From: Candidatus Atribacter fermentans
Lineage (GTDB): Bacteria; Atribacterota; Atribacteria; Atribacterales; Atribacteraceae
Reading direction: 5' to 3'
Assembly: GCA_012517485.1 (NCBI GenBank)
Contig: JAAYUT010000528.1
Span: 1 to 5,651 of the forward strand
Length of the DNA: 5,651 nucleotides
Part shown: positions 1-4,787 of the stretch, piece by piece
Layout of the letters: each line of letters opens with the position of its first letter
Numbering within the stretch: the first letter of the stretch is position 1
Notes under the pieces: generated by a model
The model's input: the letters and a program-made list of their open reading frames with translations, nothing else
Databases searched by the model: none
Told to the model about the DNA's origin: nothing
Position numbers and translations under genes: made by a program

Positions 1-246
1 GATTAATTCTCGAATCTTACGGAGCCTCTGATAAAAAGGTAAATCGCTTTCTTCGACAACCACAAGGTCAATATCCGACCATTCATGGAGTTCTCCTTGA
101 GCGAGAGTTCCGAAAAGAATCAATTTCTTGGGAGAACCATGTTTGGTCAACAAGCGAATGTAACGTTTTAACTCCTGATTCAAAAGCTTCTTTCGATGAT
201 TGAGCTCAGTCGAGACTTTTAATGATTTTTTTCTTCTTTCATTCAT
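1..246 (-). CDS. Nucleotidyltransferase (MNT-like), 5' part; runs off the window
   Basis: The first 82 codons are present and open to the window edge, so the C-terminus is missing. A basic N-terminal helix (about residues 1-35) leads into the NTP-transferase core: LILFGTLAQGE at 42-52, then SDIDLVVVEE at 57-66. This is the hG[GS]...DhD signature, with D58 and D60 as the metal-binding aspartates. The usual second residue of the GS pair is Thr here, a conservative change. Small proteins of this family transfer nucleotides to proteins or RNA, and many are MNT antitoxins that AMPylate a HEPN toxin encoded next door. Any HEPN partner would lie left of position 1, so that role is inference. The ATG at 246-244 is chosen because it precedes the conserved core at the usual distance, with a weak TGGGG upstream; a TTG at 249 is an alternative. 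The family call is firm, the role is not. Confidence 0.8.
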   Translation of the reverse strand, partial: MNERRKKSLKVSTELNHRKKLLNQELKRYIRLLTKHGSPKKLILFGTLAQGELHEWSDIDLVVVEESDLPFYQRLRKIRELI

Positions 247-384
247 CAATAAACCCCATTTGGAAAAAGTCCAATATCCTGATATGAATTCATTATAACA
301 CTGTCTCTTTTATTCATTATAAAGAACATATTAAACCTTTAAACTATGAGAGAAATGGATTTCACTTTTTTGTGTCGTACGACG

Positions 385-456
385 TGAGGCTCTCATCAAC
401 TCCTGCCGTTATTTTGAGGAGTCTGATGTTCTTTGTCAGTTGATGCGAGAACCTCA
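385..456. repeat. Long imperfect inverted repeat (stem-loop)
   Basis: The left arm (385-401) begins TGAGGCTCTCATCAACT. The right arm (438-456) is its near-perfect reverse complement, with one mismatch and one extra base. Inside the loop, ACTCC (about 398-403) can pair with GGAGT (about 418-422), giving a two-storey hairpin. No U-run follows, so it is not a simple terminator. It could be the fossil of a small mobile repeat or a structured RNA. The arms are seen directly; the nature is inferred. Confidence 0.5.
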
Positions 457-490
457 TCTTTTATTTTTCCCTAGGGCTCCAATTCCCCAC

Positions 491-515
491 AATTCAAGAA
501 TCAAGACCTGACCCC
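491..515 (+). repeat. Repeat A, copy 1
   Basis: This is a 25-bp element that begins AATTCAAGAATCAAGACC and ends TGACCCC. The same 25 bases recur at 1565-1589 and 5523-5547, with a slightly diverged copy at 3630-3654. All four are on the same strand and their flanks are unrelated, so this is a short interspersed repeat. It contains the small palindrome ATTC-AA-GAAT. Its reverse complement starts GGGGTCAGGTCTTGA, which resembles REP-type repeats associated with RAYT transposases; that link is from memory. Confidence 0.75.
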
Positions 516-588
516 CACGATTACTGGCTTCCCGCAGCTGCTAAAGATTTTGGTTTACTTTACATAATTAAAATTTTATGATATATTT

Positions 589-1455
589 TTATTGTGGGTC
601 TGAACCCCCGAATGGGGATGTAGGACCTGCCAAAGTATGCCCTTCTTTTAAGAAGGGCTTTTCTTTTTTCAACGTAATTAATTCTTTATCCTTGTTTGGT
701 GGATAGATTACTATACCAAGATTATTATTACACGCCTCTTTCATAAATAGATTCTCTAAATAGAAGTATGCCTCTTTTAATTTATTTCTTCGAATAATTT
801 TATTTGGAAAGACAAGTTGTGAAATTGAATAAGCTATTGAATCAGCAGCTTGAATAAAGTAACTATCTACTGAATTTTTTAATACAGGATCTTCAATTAT
901 TGTCATCATAGGATCGTTATATGGCTTATTCTTGAATTTATCGGGTACAGGATTATATCTCCTTAATTTTCTTTGCAATTTACTTAAAGTCTTACCATCG
1001 GTTACATCAGAAAAGATTATTCCTTTGGATTCGCCGGAGAATTTTAAATAGTTATGAAATCTTTGCATAAGGAAGGTCCAAGCTGTATCAAAAAAATTGA
1101 TATTTTCTTTGCAAAATTCCTTGAGGATCAATACACTTATCGTTTTTACATTTAAAACATTGAGAGAACCTAAAAATTTCAAATGGTTAAGATAAATTTC
1201 GATGCCTTGTTGAGGGGTCTTTAAGTGTTCATAAGCTGATCCTTTGTGCCTAATAAGCTCTGAAGCATGGATTTCTTTTTTAATTGGATATCCATATATT
1301 CTTTTGATTTCTCTCCGGAAATTTATAAAACTACTAAGAATATTATGCCAGTTTTTGTCTTCAAGGATAAAGCTACTTAAAATAAAATATTTAGTAGGTG
1401 ATTGATTGCCAATTAATCCCTTATCTCCTGATTCATCAGCGTAAAGTAAATACAT
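589..1455 (-). CDS. DUF3800 domain protein
   Basis: This 288-residue protein has the DUF3800 hallmarks. It opens with a strand ending in an acidic ADESG motif (6-10: D7, E8), followed by YFILSSFIL (23-31). Next come KEIHASEL (60-67), an internal acidic IIFSDVTDG (146-154: D150, D154) and QAADSIAYSISQL (202-214: D205). The family is predicted to have an RNase H-like fold with these carboxylates as a metal site, so a nuclease role is likely but unproven. Members often sit among mobile or defence genes. The ATG start is supported by CGGAGA about 9 bases upstream. A TATAAC (1485-1480) may be the -10 box, next to repeat B copy 1. The last 20 or so residues (from about 267) look foreign: rich in Gly and Pro and encoded by hairpin-forming DNA. 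The native end was probably near residue 255-265. Confidence 0.85.
   Translation of the reverse strand: MYLLYADESGDKGLIGNQSPTKYFILSSFILEDKNWHNILSSFINFRREIKRIYGYPIKKEIHASELIRHKGSAYEHLKTPQQGIEIYLNHLKFLGSLNVLNVKTISVLILKEFCKENINFFDTAWTFLMQRFHNYLKFSGESKGIIFSDVTDGKTLSKLQRKLRRYNPVPDKFKNKPYNDPMMTIIEDPVLKNSVDSYFIQAADSIAYSISQLVFPNKIIRRNKLKEAYFYLENLFMKEACNNNLGIVIYPPNKDKELITLKKEKPFLKEGHTLAGPTSPFGGSDPQ
639..669 (+). terminator. Hairpin plus T-run, terminator-like
   Basis: GCCCTTCTT (639-647) and AAGAAGGGC (650-658) form a perfect 9-bp stem around TT, followed on the plus strand by TTTTCTTTTTT (659-669). The shape fits an intrinsic terminator for plus-strand transcription, but no plus-strand gene ends here. 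The hairpin lies inside the 3' end of the minus-strand DUF3800 frame. It may instead be part of an inserted repeat. Confidence 0.3.
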
Positions 1456-1486
1456 TACTACGTTCTCCGTTTTAAATTCGTTATAT

Positions 1487-1513
1487 TAACCTTGGTAACA
1501 GGTACCATAACTT
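1487..1513. repeat. Repeat B, copy 1
   Basis: This 27-bp element (TAACCTTGG at the left, CATAACTT at the right) is centred on GGTA-ACAGG-TACC, a 4-bp stem with a 5-base loop. It differs from the copy at 1679-1705 at only two positions, 1497 and 1503. These are opposite each other in the stem: A-T here, G-C there. It lies in the divergent gap between DUF3800 and the OmpA leader, so it could affect either promoter. Confidence 0.7.
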
Positions 1514-1556
1514 AATTACTAATAAAGGATCAAAATTATCAAAAGAGAGGAGTAAG

Positions 1557-1661
1557 ATGTCTAAAATTCAAGAATCAAGACCTGACCCCAGAAATTGTGG
1601 TGGGTCTAAATACTTGAAAATATCTTCTTTATTATTATCTATTTTTGCCATATTCAAATAA
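1557..1661 (+). pseudogene. Cut-off leader of the OmpA-family gene (signal-peptide-like)
   Basis: A very good Shine-Dalgarno (AGAGAGGAG, about 1544-1552) precedes an ATG at 1557-1559. The 34-codon frame ends at a TAA inside repeat B. Its first part is encoded by repeat A (IQESRPDP). Its second part, KYLKISSLLLSIFAIF (about 18-33), has the basic-then-hydrophobic shape of a signal peptide. This is probably the true start of the exported OmpA-like protein encoded downstream. It is in a different frame from the downstream body. Removing the 49 bases of the two tandem repeat B units (1657-1705) puts leader and body in one frame. The signal-peptide shape is seen; the joining is inference. Confidence 0.5.
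1565..1589 (+). repeat. Repeat A, copy 2
   Basis: This copy is identical over 25 bases to copy 1. It starts six bases after the ATG of the OmpA leader and is read in frame, adding residues IQESRPDP. It therefore seems to have inserted into the signal-peptide region of a gene without breaking that frame. Confidence 0.75.
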
Positions 1662-2202
1662 CCTTGGTGATAACTTAATAACCTTGGTGACAGGCACCAT
1701 AACTTATATCAAAGGAATACCTCCTTCTGCAGAAAAATACAGCCAACCTGATCAGGCCCTTGGTCCACCCGATTATATCAACGATTACCAGGATCCTCCT
1801 GGTTACATCACCTTAGGATGCGGTGGAACTTTAACCGTCAAGTTTGTGAACAATGCTTTAGTAGACGTGGATGGACCGGATTTATATGTCTTCGAAATCG
1901 GACCGGATGTTGAATCAACCGACCTTTCGATTTCACAAGACGGGATAAATTGGATTAAAATCGGGAAAATTGCTGGGGGAACAGCTCATATTGACATCAA
2001 AAACTATATAAAACCTGGTGGCGTGTTTCATTACGTCCGTTTGACTGATTTGCAATCAGCTTGTCAGGGAGGATATCCGGGTGCCGATATCGATGCCGTT
2101 GGGGCAATCGGTTCGGCGGTTCGAATCACATTGAAAGCTTCCGTCTTATTTGATTTCGATCAATACACTTTAAAACCCGAAGCCCAAAAAGAACTCCATT
2201 AA
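1645..2202 (+). CDS. OmpA-family envelope protein, N-terminal part of a split gene
   Basis: The frame encodes 185 residues. Residues from about 24 to 157 form a beta-rich domain with the pattern ALGPPD (38-43), YITLGCGGTLTVKF (54-67), DGPDLYVFEIG (76-86), LSISQDGINW (94-103), VRLTD (131-135) and PGADIDAVGAIG (145-156). I have seen this pattern in secreted or surface proteins but cannot name a Pfam family. Residues 163-185 (ASVLFDFDQYTLKPEAQKEL) are the opening of an OmpA C-terminal domain. An in-frame TAA (2200-2202) then cuts the domain where one residue is expected, and the rest continues directly in the next entry. The listed start is a TTG (1645) with no Shine-Dalgarno, and residues 5-19 are encoded by repeat B. 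The native start is probably the leader at 1557. The piece is likely a pseudogene or a gene with a recent nonsense mutation. Confidence 0.7.
   Translation: MPYSNNLGDNLITLVTGTITYIKGIPPSAEKYSQPDQALGPPDYINDYQDPPGYITLGCGGTLTVKFVNNALVDVDGPDLYVFEIGPDVESTDLSISQDGINWIKIGKIAGGTAHIDIKNYIKPGGVFHYVRLTDLQSACQGGYPGADIDAVGAIGSAVRITLKASVLFDFDQYTLKPEAQKELH
1659..1705. repeat. Repeat B, copies 2a and 2b in tandem
   Basis: Unit 2b (1679-1705) is a full 27-bp repeat B. Unit 2a (1659-1676) is the same element lacking exactly the nine bases CAGGCACCA, so it has lost the central stem-loop. The units are joined by AA. They sit between the signal-peptide-like leader and the body of the OmpA gene and supply the stop codon that ends the leader. 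Confidence 0.7.
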
Positions 2203-2463
2203 GTGGCCATAAAAGTACAGGGATATCCTGGCTCAAGAGTGGTTATTGATGGCCATACTGATAGCGTGGGGTCAAAGGAGTATAATCAGGAATTATCCGT
2301 TAATCGGGCAAAAGCAGTTCGAGATTATTTTCTAACCATTGAGAATCTGATCAATTTTCAAATAGAAATCCATGGATATGGAGAATCTCAACCCATTGCA
2401 CCCAATGAGACTGAAGAGGGAAGAGAAAAAAATAGACGAGTGGAGATTATTATAGTTCCTTAA
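2203..2463 (+). CDS. OmpA C-terminal (peptidoglycan-binding) domain, second part of a split gene
   Basis: The 86 residues complete the OmpA/MotB-like domain begun upstream. They contain VVIDGHTDSVGSKEYNQEL (13-31), then SVNRAKAVRDYF (32-43), then HGYGESQPIAPNETEEGR (57-74) and NRRVEIII (77-84). GHTDS, the NRA helix and the NRRVEI strand are the diagnostic motifs; the Asp and Arg residues bind the diaminopimelate of peptidoglycan. The domain anchors outer-membrane or periplasmic proteins to the wall. The GTG at 2203 is simply the codon after the TAA, and no Shine-Dalgarno precedes it, so independent translation is doubtful. The phase is unbroken across the stop, so one base change or one sequencing error would restore the whole gene. 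No terminator is evident after 2463. Confidence 0.75.
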   Translation: MAIKVQGYPGSRVVIDGHTDSVGSKEYNQELSVNRAKAVRDYFLTIENLINFQIEIHGYGESQPIAPNETEEGREKNRRVEIIIVP

Positions 2464-2504
2464 AGAAAAAAGATATTTTGAAAAAAGTTCAATTCATGAT
2501 TGGA

Positions 2505-2526
2505 AACTTAACGGTACCTGGCACTC
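2505..2526 (+). repeat. Repeat B, copy 3 (inverted relative to copies 1 and 2)
   Basis: The core AACTTAACGGTACCTGGCAC matches the copy at 5054-5075 in 20 of 22 bases, and similarity continues to about 2540. It is inverted relative to copies 1 and 2, so the OmpA gene pieces are bracketed by inverted members of the same family. Confidence 0.65.
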
Positions 2527-2531
2527 ATTTA

Positions 2532-2699
2532 TTAAGTTATAAGCGCGGCTTGAGGATAGCGATCTCGGTTCTCCTTGATTATCAAAATAGCATACCATTT
2601 CGCATGTTCTTGGTTCGTTTGGTACCAAATCTGTGAGAATTGAGCTGTAAATGATTCCCTTTCTTTATGAGGTATGAGGAAGAATAGTTTGATTATTAT
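2532..2699 (-). pseudogene. Possible ORF remnant ending in repeat B
   Basis: This is a 55-codon open frame with no ATG, GTG or TTG near its beginning. Its composition is protein-like: Trp, Tyr, Gln and charged residues, for example FSQIWYQTNQEHAKWYAI (about 21-38) and KENRDRYPQAAL (42-53). It stops at a TAA supplied by the edge of repeat B copy 3. The same frame upstream (about 2700-2800) contains further plausible pieces separated by stops, such as LVFIIPTNDIETRYIS. I do not recognise the family. It may be the decayed tail of a gene, or chance. Confidence 0.25.
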
Positions 2700-2898
2700 C
2701 TATGATATGTACCTCGTCTCTATATCATTGGTTGGGATAATAAAAACCAGGGTGCCATTTCAAGAGCCCGAGTGAACCCAGTTTCCTGGATAACGAACCC
2801 CGCTAGCCACATCCCCGTTTCAAAGGGTAGAGCATATATGAAGCAGGGATGTCACATTATCCTCTTTAAATTGTATGAGAAACTCCCACAGGATGTTA
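2700..2898. other. Non-coding or decayed stretch downstream of hicA
   Basis: No intact gene is visible. A 7-bp inverted repeat, ACATCCC (2809-2815) and GGGATGT (2846-2852), with a 30-base loop lies about 50 bases past the reconstructed hicA end. No U-run follows on the minus strand, so it is a poor terminator candidate. Stop-separated coding-like segments on the minus strand are noted in the preceding remnant entry. Confidence 0.4.
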
Positions 2899-2942
2899 TC
2901 AGCTCATTTTTTTAAATTCATCGTAAGTCAGATTTGCATCTT

Positions 2943-3131
2943 TTAAAATTTTTGAAGAGTTCCTACCGCAACATCTTTCCCTTTGTGAATAGGAACCGTT
3001 GTCCATCTCCCGTCGGAATGATGAAAAATGGCATGGCTTCCACTCTGACGAATTTTTTGAAAACCAAGCTTTTCAAGAGAACGTATAACATCTAAAGGCT
3101 TGGCAGGTTTAATTTTAGACAACAACCTCAA
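2943..3131 (-). CDS. hicA: HicA-type mRNA interferase toxin, 3' end frameshifted
   Basis: HicA toxins are small dsRBD-fold ribonucleases that cleave mRNA and are held in check by HicB. The 62-residue frame shows the family pattern: KPAKPLDVIRSLEKLGF (8-24), then IRQSGSHAIFHH (27-38) with the conserved catalytic His (H33), then VPIHKGKDVAVGTLQK (46-61). The family normally continues with an IL-rich C-terminal helix, but here the frame stops after LQKF. Reading on with one extra base in the A-run at 2945-2949 gives ILKDANLTYDEFKKMS and a TGA at 2899-2901. That is a perfect HicA ending of 77 residues in total. This is a one-base loss in a homopolymer, either real or a sequencing error. The listed start is TTG; the TTG codons at 3125 or 3122, behind GAGG, fit the usual LSKIKPAKPL start better. 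It overlaps the end of hicB. Confidence 0.8.
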   Translation of the reverse strand: MRLLSKIKPAKPLDVIRSLEKLGFQKIRQSGSHAIFHHSDGRWTTVPIHKGKDVAVGTLQKF

Positions 3132-3333
3132 CCTCTTCTATGAGTATTTCAATCGGTACTGATTCGCCAAGGGCTCGGCGAGCTTCGATGTGGAGTTGGA
3201 TAGCGTCTTTGATATTCTGTAACGCTTCATCGACAGTATCACCTTGAGAATAACATCCTTGTAGAGCAGGGCAGGAAGCAATATATATACCGTTTTCATC
3301 TTTTTCAATGAGAATTCGATATTTGTATTTCAA
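3115..3333 (-). CDS. hicB: HicB-type antitoxin
   Basis: The 72-residue protein has the HicB partial RNase H-like fold. YRILIEKDENGIYIASCPAL (5-24) is followed by QGCYSQGDTVDEALQNIKDA (25-44) and IQLHIEARRALGESVPIEI (45-63). It binds HicA and blocks it. It ends in a short hydrophobic-acidic tail (EEVEVVV) and has no added helix-turn-helix or ribbon-helix-helix domain, so it probably needs another factor, or no DNA binding, for autoregulation. The start is TTG (3333-3331), with AGGAG ten bases upstream. The hicB-hicA order, antitoxin first with overlapping ends, implies translational coupling. A TATTAT (about 3373-3368) upstream may be the -10 box. Confidence 0.88.
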   Translation of the reverse strand: MKYKYRILIEKDENGIYIASCPALQGCYSQGDTVDEALQNIKDAIQLHIEARRALGESVPIEILIEEVEVVV

Positions 3334-3629
3334 AGCTTTTCACACTCCTAAATTAAATTAACCAAACCAATAATATCATAAAACGTAGAGTAGAAATAAT
3401 AAAGAAAAGAAAGGTAAATGATAAAGTGAAATCAAAGCGAAGTAAGAGAGAGGAGAATAGATTGCATTGTTTCCCAATTGAAAGACAGGAATCCTGCAAG
3501 ATTGATCTTTCTGAAGAAATGAAATAGACCATCAAAAATTTATAAATTTCATTTTTACGACAATTTAAAGACTGATTTAAGCAATATATTCATTTTCCAT
3601 TATCATCTTCAAAAATGAAAAACATAATA
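3334..3629. other. Intergenic stretch upstream of hicBA, with a possible tiny ORF
   Basis: The stretch is A-rich and carries the hicBA promoter region at its left end. On the plus strand, a strong AGGAG (3451-3455) lies six bases before a TTG (3462-3464) that opens 21 codons ending at TAG (3525-3527). The peptide contains FPIERQESCKIDLSEEMK. It could be a decayed N-terminus, since the ERR..CRIDLS style is reminiscent of PilZ proteins, but this is weak. No other gene is supported. Confidence 0.3.
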
Positions 3630-3654
3630 AATTCAAGAATCAAGACCTGACCTC
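3630..3654 (+). repeat. Repeat A, copy 3 (diverged end)
   Basis: This copy matches the other three over the first 23 bases and then differs (CTCC instead of CCC). It lies 15 bases before the first of two 14-bp direct repeats that bracket the hairpin cluster to the right. Confidence 0.7.
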
Positions 3655-3668
3655 CTCTAATATTCAAG

Positions 3669-3682
3669 ATAGGATAGACCCT
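3669..3682 (+). repeat. 14-bp direct repeat, left copy
   Basis: ATAGGATAGACCCT occurs here and again, identically, at 3858-3871. The two copies bracket 175 bp that contain a compact hairpin (3680-3710) and a MITE-like inverted repeat (3736-3823). They may be a target duplication or a recombination scar. Confidence 0.6.
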
Positions 3683-3710
3683 CATGCTGCTTTTGCAGCA
3701 CCAATTGAGG
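3680..3710. repeat. Compact hairpin
   Basis: TGCTGC (3685-3690) and GCAGCA (3695-3700) form a perfect 6-bp stem around TTTT. The outer CCTCA (3680-3684) and TGAGG (3706-3710) can extend it across a 5-base bulge. No T-run follows, so a terminator is unlikely. Confidence 0.45.
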
Positions 3711-3735
3711 ATGAAAATACTGACTCAGGAATCGT

Positions 3736-3823
3736 TCCCCCTTTAGTAAAGGGGGTGAGGGGGATTTGAAAGAATGAGATAAAAAATCGAATCCCTCTCA
3801 ATCTCCCTTTATCCAAAGGGAGA
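3736..3823. repeat. MITE-like imperfect inverted repeat
   Basis: The left arm (3736-3766) contains CCCCCTTTAGTAAAGGGGG followed by TGAGGGGGATTT. The right arm (3790-3823) reads AATCCCTCTCAATCTCCC and continues with a second CTTT..AAAGGG hairpin. Each arm is itself palindromic and the two arms are imperfect reverse complements, so the unit can fold as a cruciform. G-rich and C-rich hairpins of this look are widespread non-coding interspersed repeats in environmental bacteria. No ORF is inside. Confidence 0.55.
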
Positions 3824-3857
3824 AGTCAATATACGGGAATTGGCTAAAATGGTATTT

Positions 3858-3871
3858 ATAGGATAGACCCT
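3858..3871 (+). repeat. 14-bp direct repeat, right copy
   Basis: This is identical to ATAGGATAGACCCT at 3669-3682. It closes the bracket around the hairpin cluster. Confidence 0.6.
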
Positions 3872-4070
3872 AAAGGATTATTACATTACTATAGCCGAGC
3901 GGTCTGGGCTCCCCTTGTAGGGAATAAGTTCACCACTCATTCCCTTTATTCAAAAAAATTACCTGGAATACTTTCCACGCTCGCGAATCAATTCTGATTC
4001 AAAAAATTGATAAGTTCATGATTCATTTTAAATTGACAGACTTTTTCCAAAATTTTCTTAATAATTCGGT
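3872..4070. other. Non-coding stretch downstream of the 4Fe-4S gene
   Basis: No gene is visible. The only structure seen is AGGGAAT (3919-3925) with ATTCCCT (3939-3945), a 7-bp stem and a 13-base loop. A tRNA-like string (AGCCGAGCGGTCT, about 3893-3905) has no acceptor stem or T-arm around it. Confidence 0.4.
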
Positions 4071-4091
4071 CGAACTTCGCACCAGAGTTCG
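4071..4091 (-). terminator. Weak terminator-like hairpin after the 4Fe-4S gene
   Basis: CGAACT (4071-4076) pairs with AGTTCG (4086-4091) around a 9-base loop, six bases past the stop codon of the minus-strand gene. Only a mixed A/T tract follows, not a clean U-run, so efficiency is doubtful. Confidence 0.3.
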
Positions 4092-4097
4092 TCAATC

Positions 4098-4745
4098 CTA
4101 TCCTTGTTCAACCCATACAAGATTGTTTTTTGTTACAAAGGTTCTTAACTCGTTGATAAAGCTACTCACATCTTCTTGAGTTGTCGATGTCACTTCAAAA
4201 TCCATATAGGCGGGTGTATTCTCCAGAAGTCCTTTAACGGTGGGTACATGAAGATGAAGATTGACGATGTCAAAAGGACGATCTTTCATCAAATTCTGAA
4301 GATGAACCAGAAATTGCTTCTCCCCAAATACTCCGGCAATACGGACTTTAACGCGTGTTGAAGTATTGCTGATTTGCTCCTCTGCTTTTTGGCGAGCAGT
4401 CATCGCTTCCGCTTTTTCCCGCTTTTCCTCTGCTTCAGTATGAATTATTTTGAATATCTTATGTTCGCGCTCTAACTTCCATATAATATCTCTTGAAGGA
4501 AAGCTGATAGCTTCAGTAGGACAAACCGTCGCACAGGTAGAACATCCTACCATACAATTGTAAGGTCGCTCCACATGTGATTTACGATAACGTTCATCAA
4601 CTAATACTATTTCATATACCTCTCGTCCACACGTTACATAACACAACTCACAACCGATACACGCATCGGTGTTCACAATAGGATACCAAGGAACCTCCTG
4701 TCGTGGAATTCCATGCCATTTTGTTTGACTCAGATCTTTTACCAC
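4098..4745 (-). CDS. Dicluster 4Fe-4S ferredoxin-type protein with C-terminal ACT/NIL-like domain
   Basis: In the 215-residue form, a 4Fe-4S module holds CIGCELCYVTC (29-39; C29, C32, C35, C39) and CMVGCSTCATVCP (64-76; C64, C68, C71, C75). These should ligate two cubane clusters for electron transfer. The second motif is spaced C-x3-C-x2-C-x3-CP. A charged, probably helical linker (about 88-126, KLEREHKIF then EAEEKREKAEAMTARQKAEE) follows. The C-terminal 85 residues (RVKVRIAGVF to NNLVWVEQ) look like an alpha/beta ACT- or NIL-like fold. Ferredoxin-NIL proteins are known in anaerobes, for example in sulfur transfer to homocysteine, but usually in the opposite domain order, so the role stays open. 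The protein is cytoplasmic, with no signal peptide or membrane segment. The start is the GTG at 4745, set by GGGAGG six bases upstream. A longer frame from TTG 4787 adds 14 residues but lacks a Shine-Dalgarno. The gene stands alone. Confidence 0.82.
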   Translation of the reverse strand: MVKDLSQTKWHGIPRQEVPWYPIVNTDACIGCELCYVTCGREVYEIVLVDERYRKSHVERPYNCMVGCSTCATVCPTEAISFPSRDIIWKLEREHKIFKIIHTEAEEKREKAEAMTARQKAEEQISNTSTRVKVRIAGVFGEKQFLVHLQNLMKDRPFDIVNLHLHVPTVKGLLENTPAYMDFEVTSTTQEDVSSFINELRTFVTKNNLVWVEQG

Positions 4746-4751
4746 TTTATT

Positions 4752-4758
4752 CCTCCCT
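4752..4758 (-). promoter_or_regulatory. Shine-Dalgarno that decides the 4Fe-4S protein start
   Basis: On the minus strand AGGGAGG (4758-4752) is followed by AATAAA and then GTG (4745-4743). A near-perfect match at ideal spacing favours this GTG over the TTG at 4787. Confidence 0.7.
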
Positions 4759-4787
4759 GATTCTTCATTTTTGTTCTTAGTCGCCAA

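Larger units (their letters stand above)
247..588. other. Gene-free stretch, 342 bp, with repeats
   Basis: I see no convincing gene between the nucleotidyltransferase start and the DUF3800 stop. It holds a perfect 10-bp palindrome (GTCGTACGAC, 374-383), a long imperfect inverted repeat (385-456), one copy of repeat A (491-515) and an AT-rich tail (about 555-588). A 31-codon minus-strand ORF (457-362) coincides with the inverted repeat. It has no clear Shine-Dalgarno sequence and is probably a by-product of the repeat. Confidence 0.6.

Noticed and set aside
3353..3535. 60-residue minus-strand ORF, hydrophobic
   Set aside because: It overlaps the hicB promoter region, has no recognisable motif, and its hydrophobic look follows from antisense reading of an A/G-rich stretch.
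3890..3950. tRNA-like D-arm string (AGCCGAGCGGTCT)
   Set aside because: No acceptor stem, anticodon arm or T-arm can be built around it.
4176..4361. 61-residue plus-strand ORF
   Set aside because: It lies wholly antisense to the 4Fe-4S protein gene, which has clear motifs; no family features.
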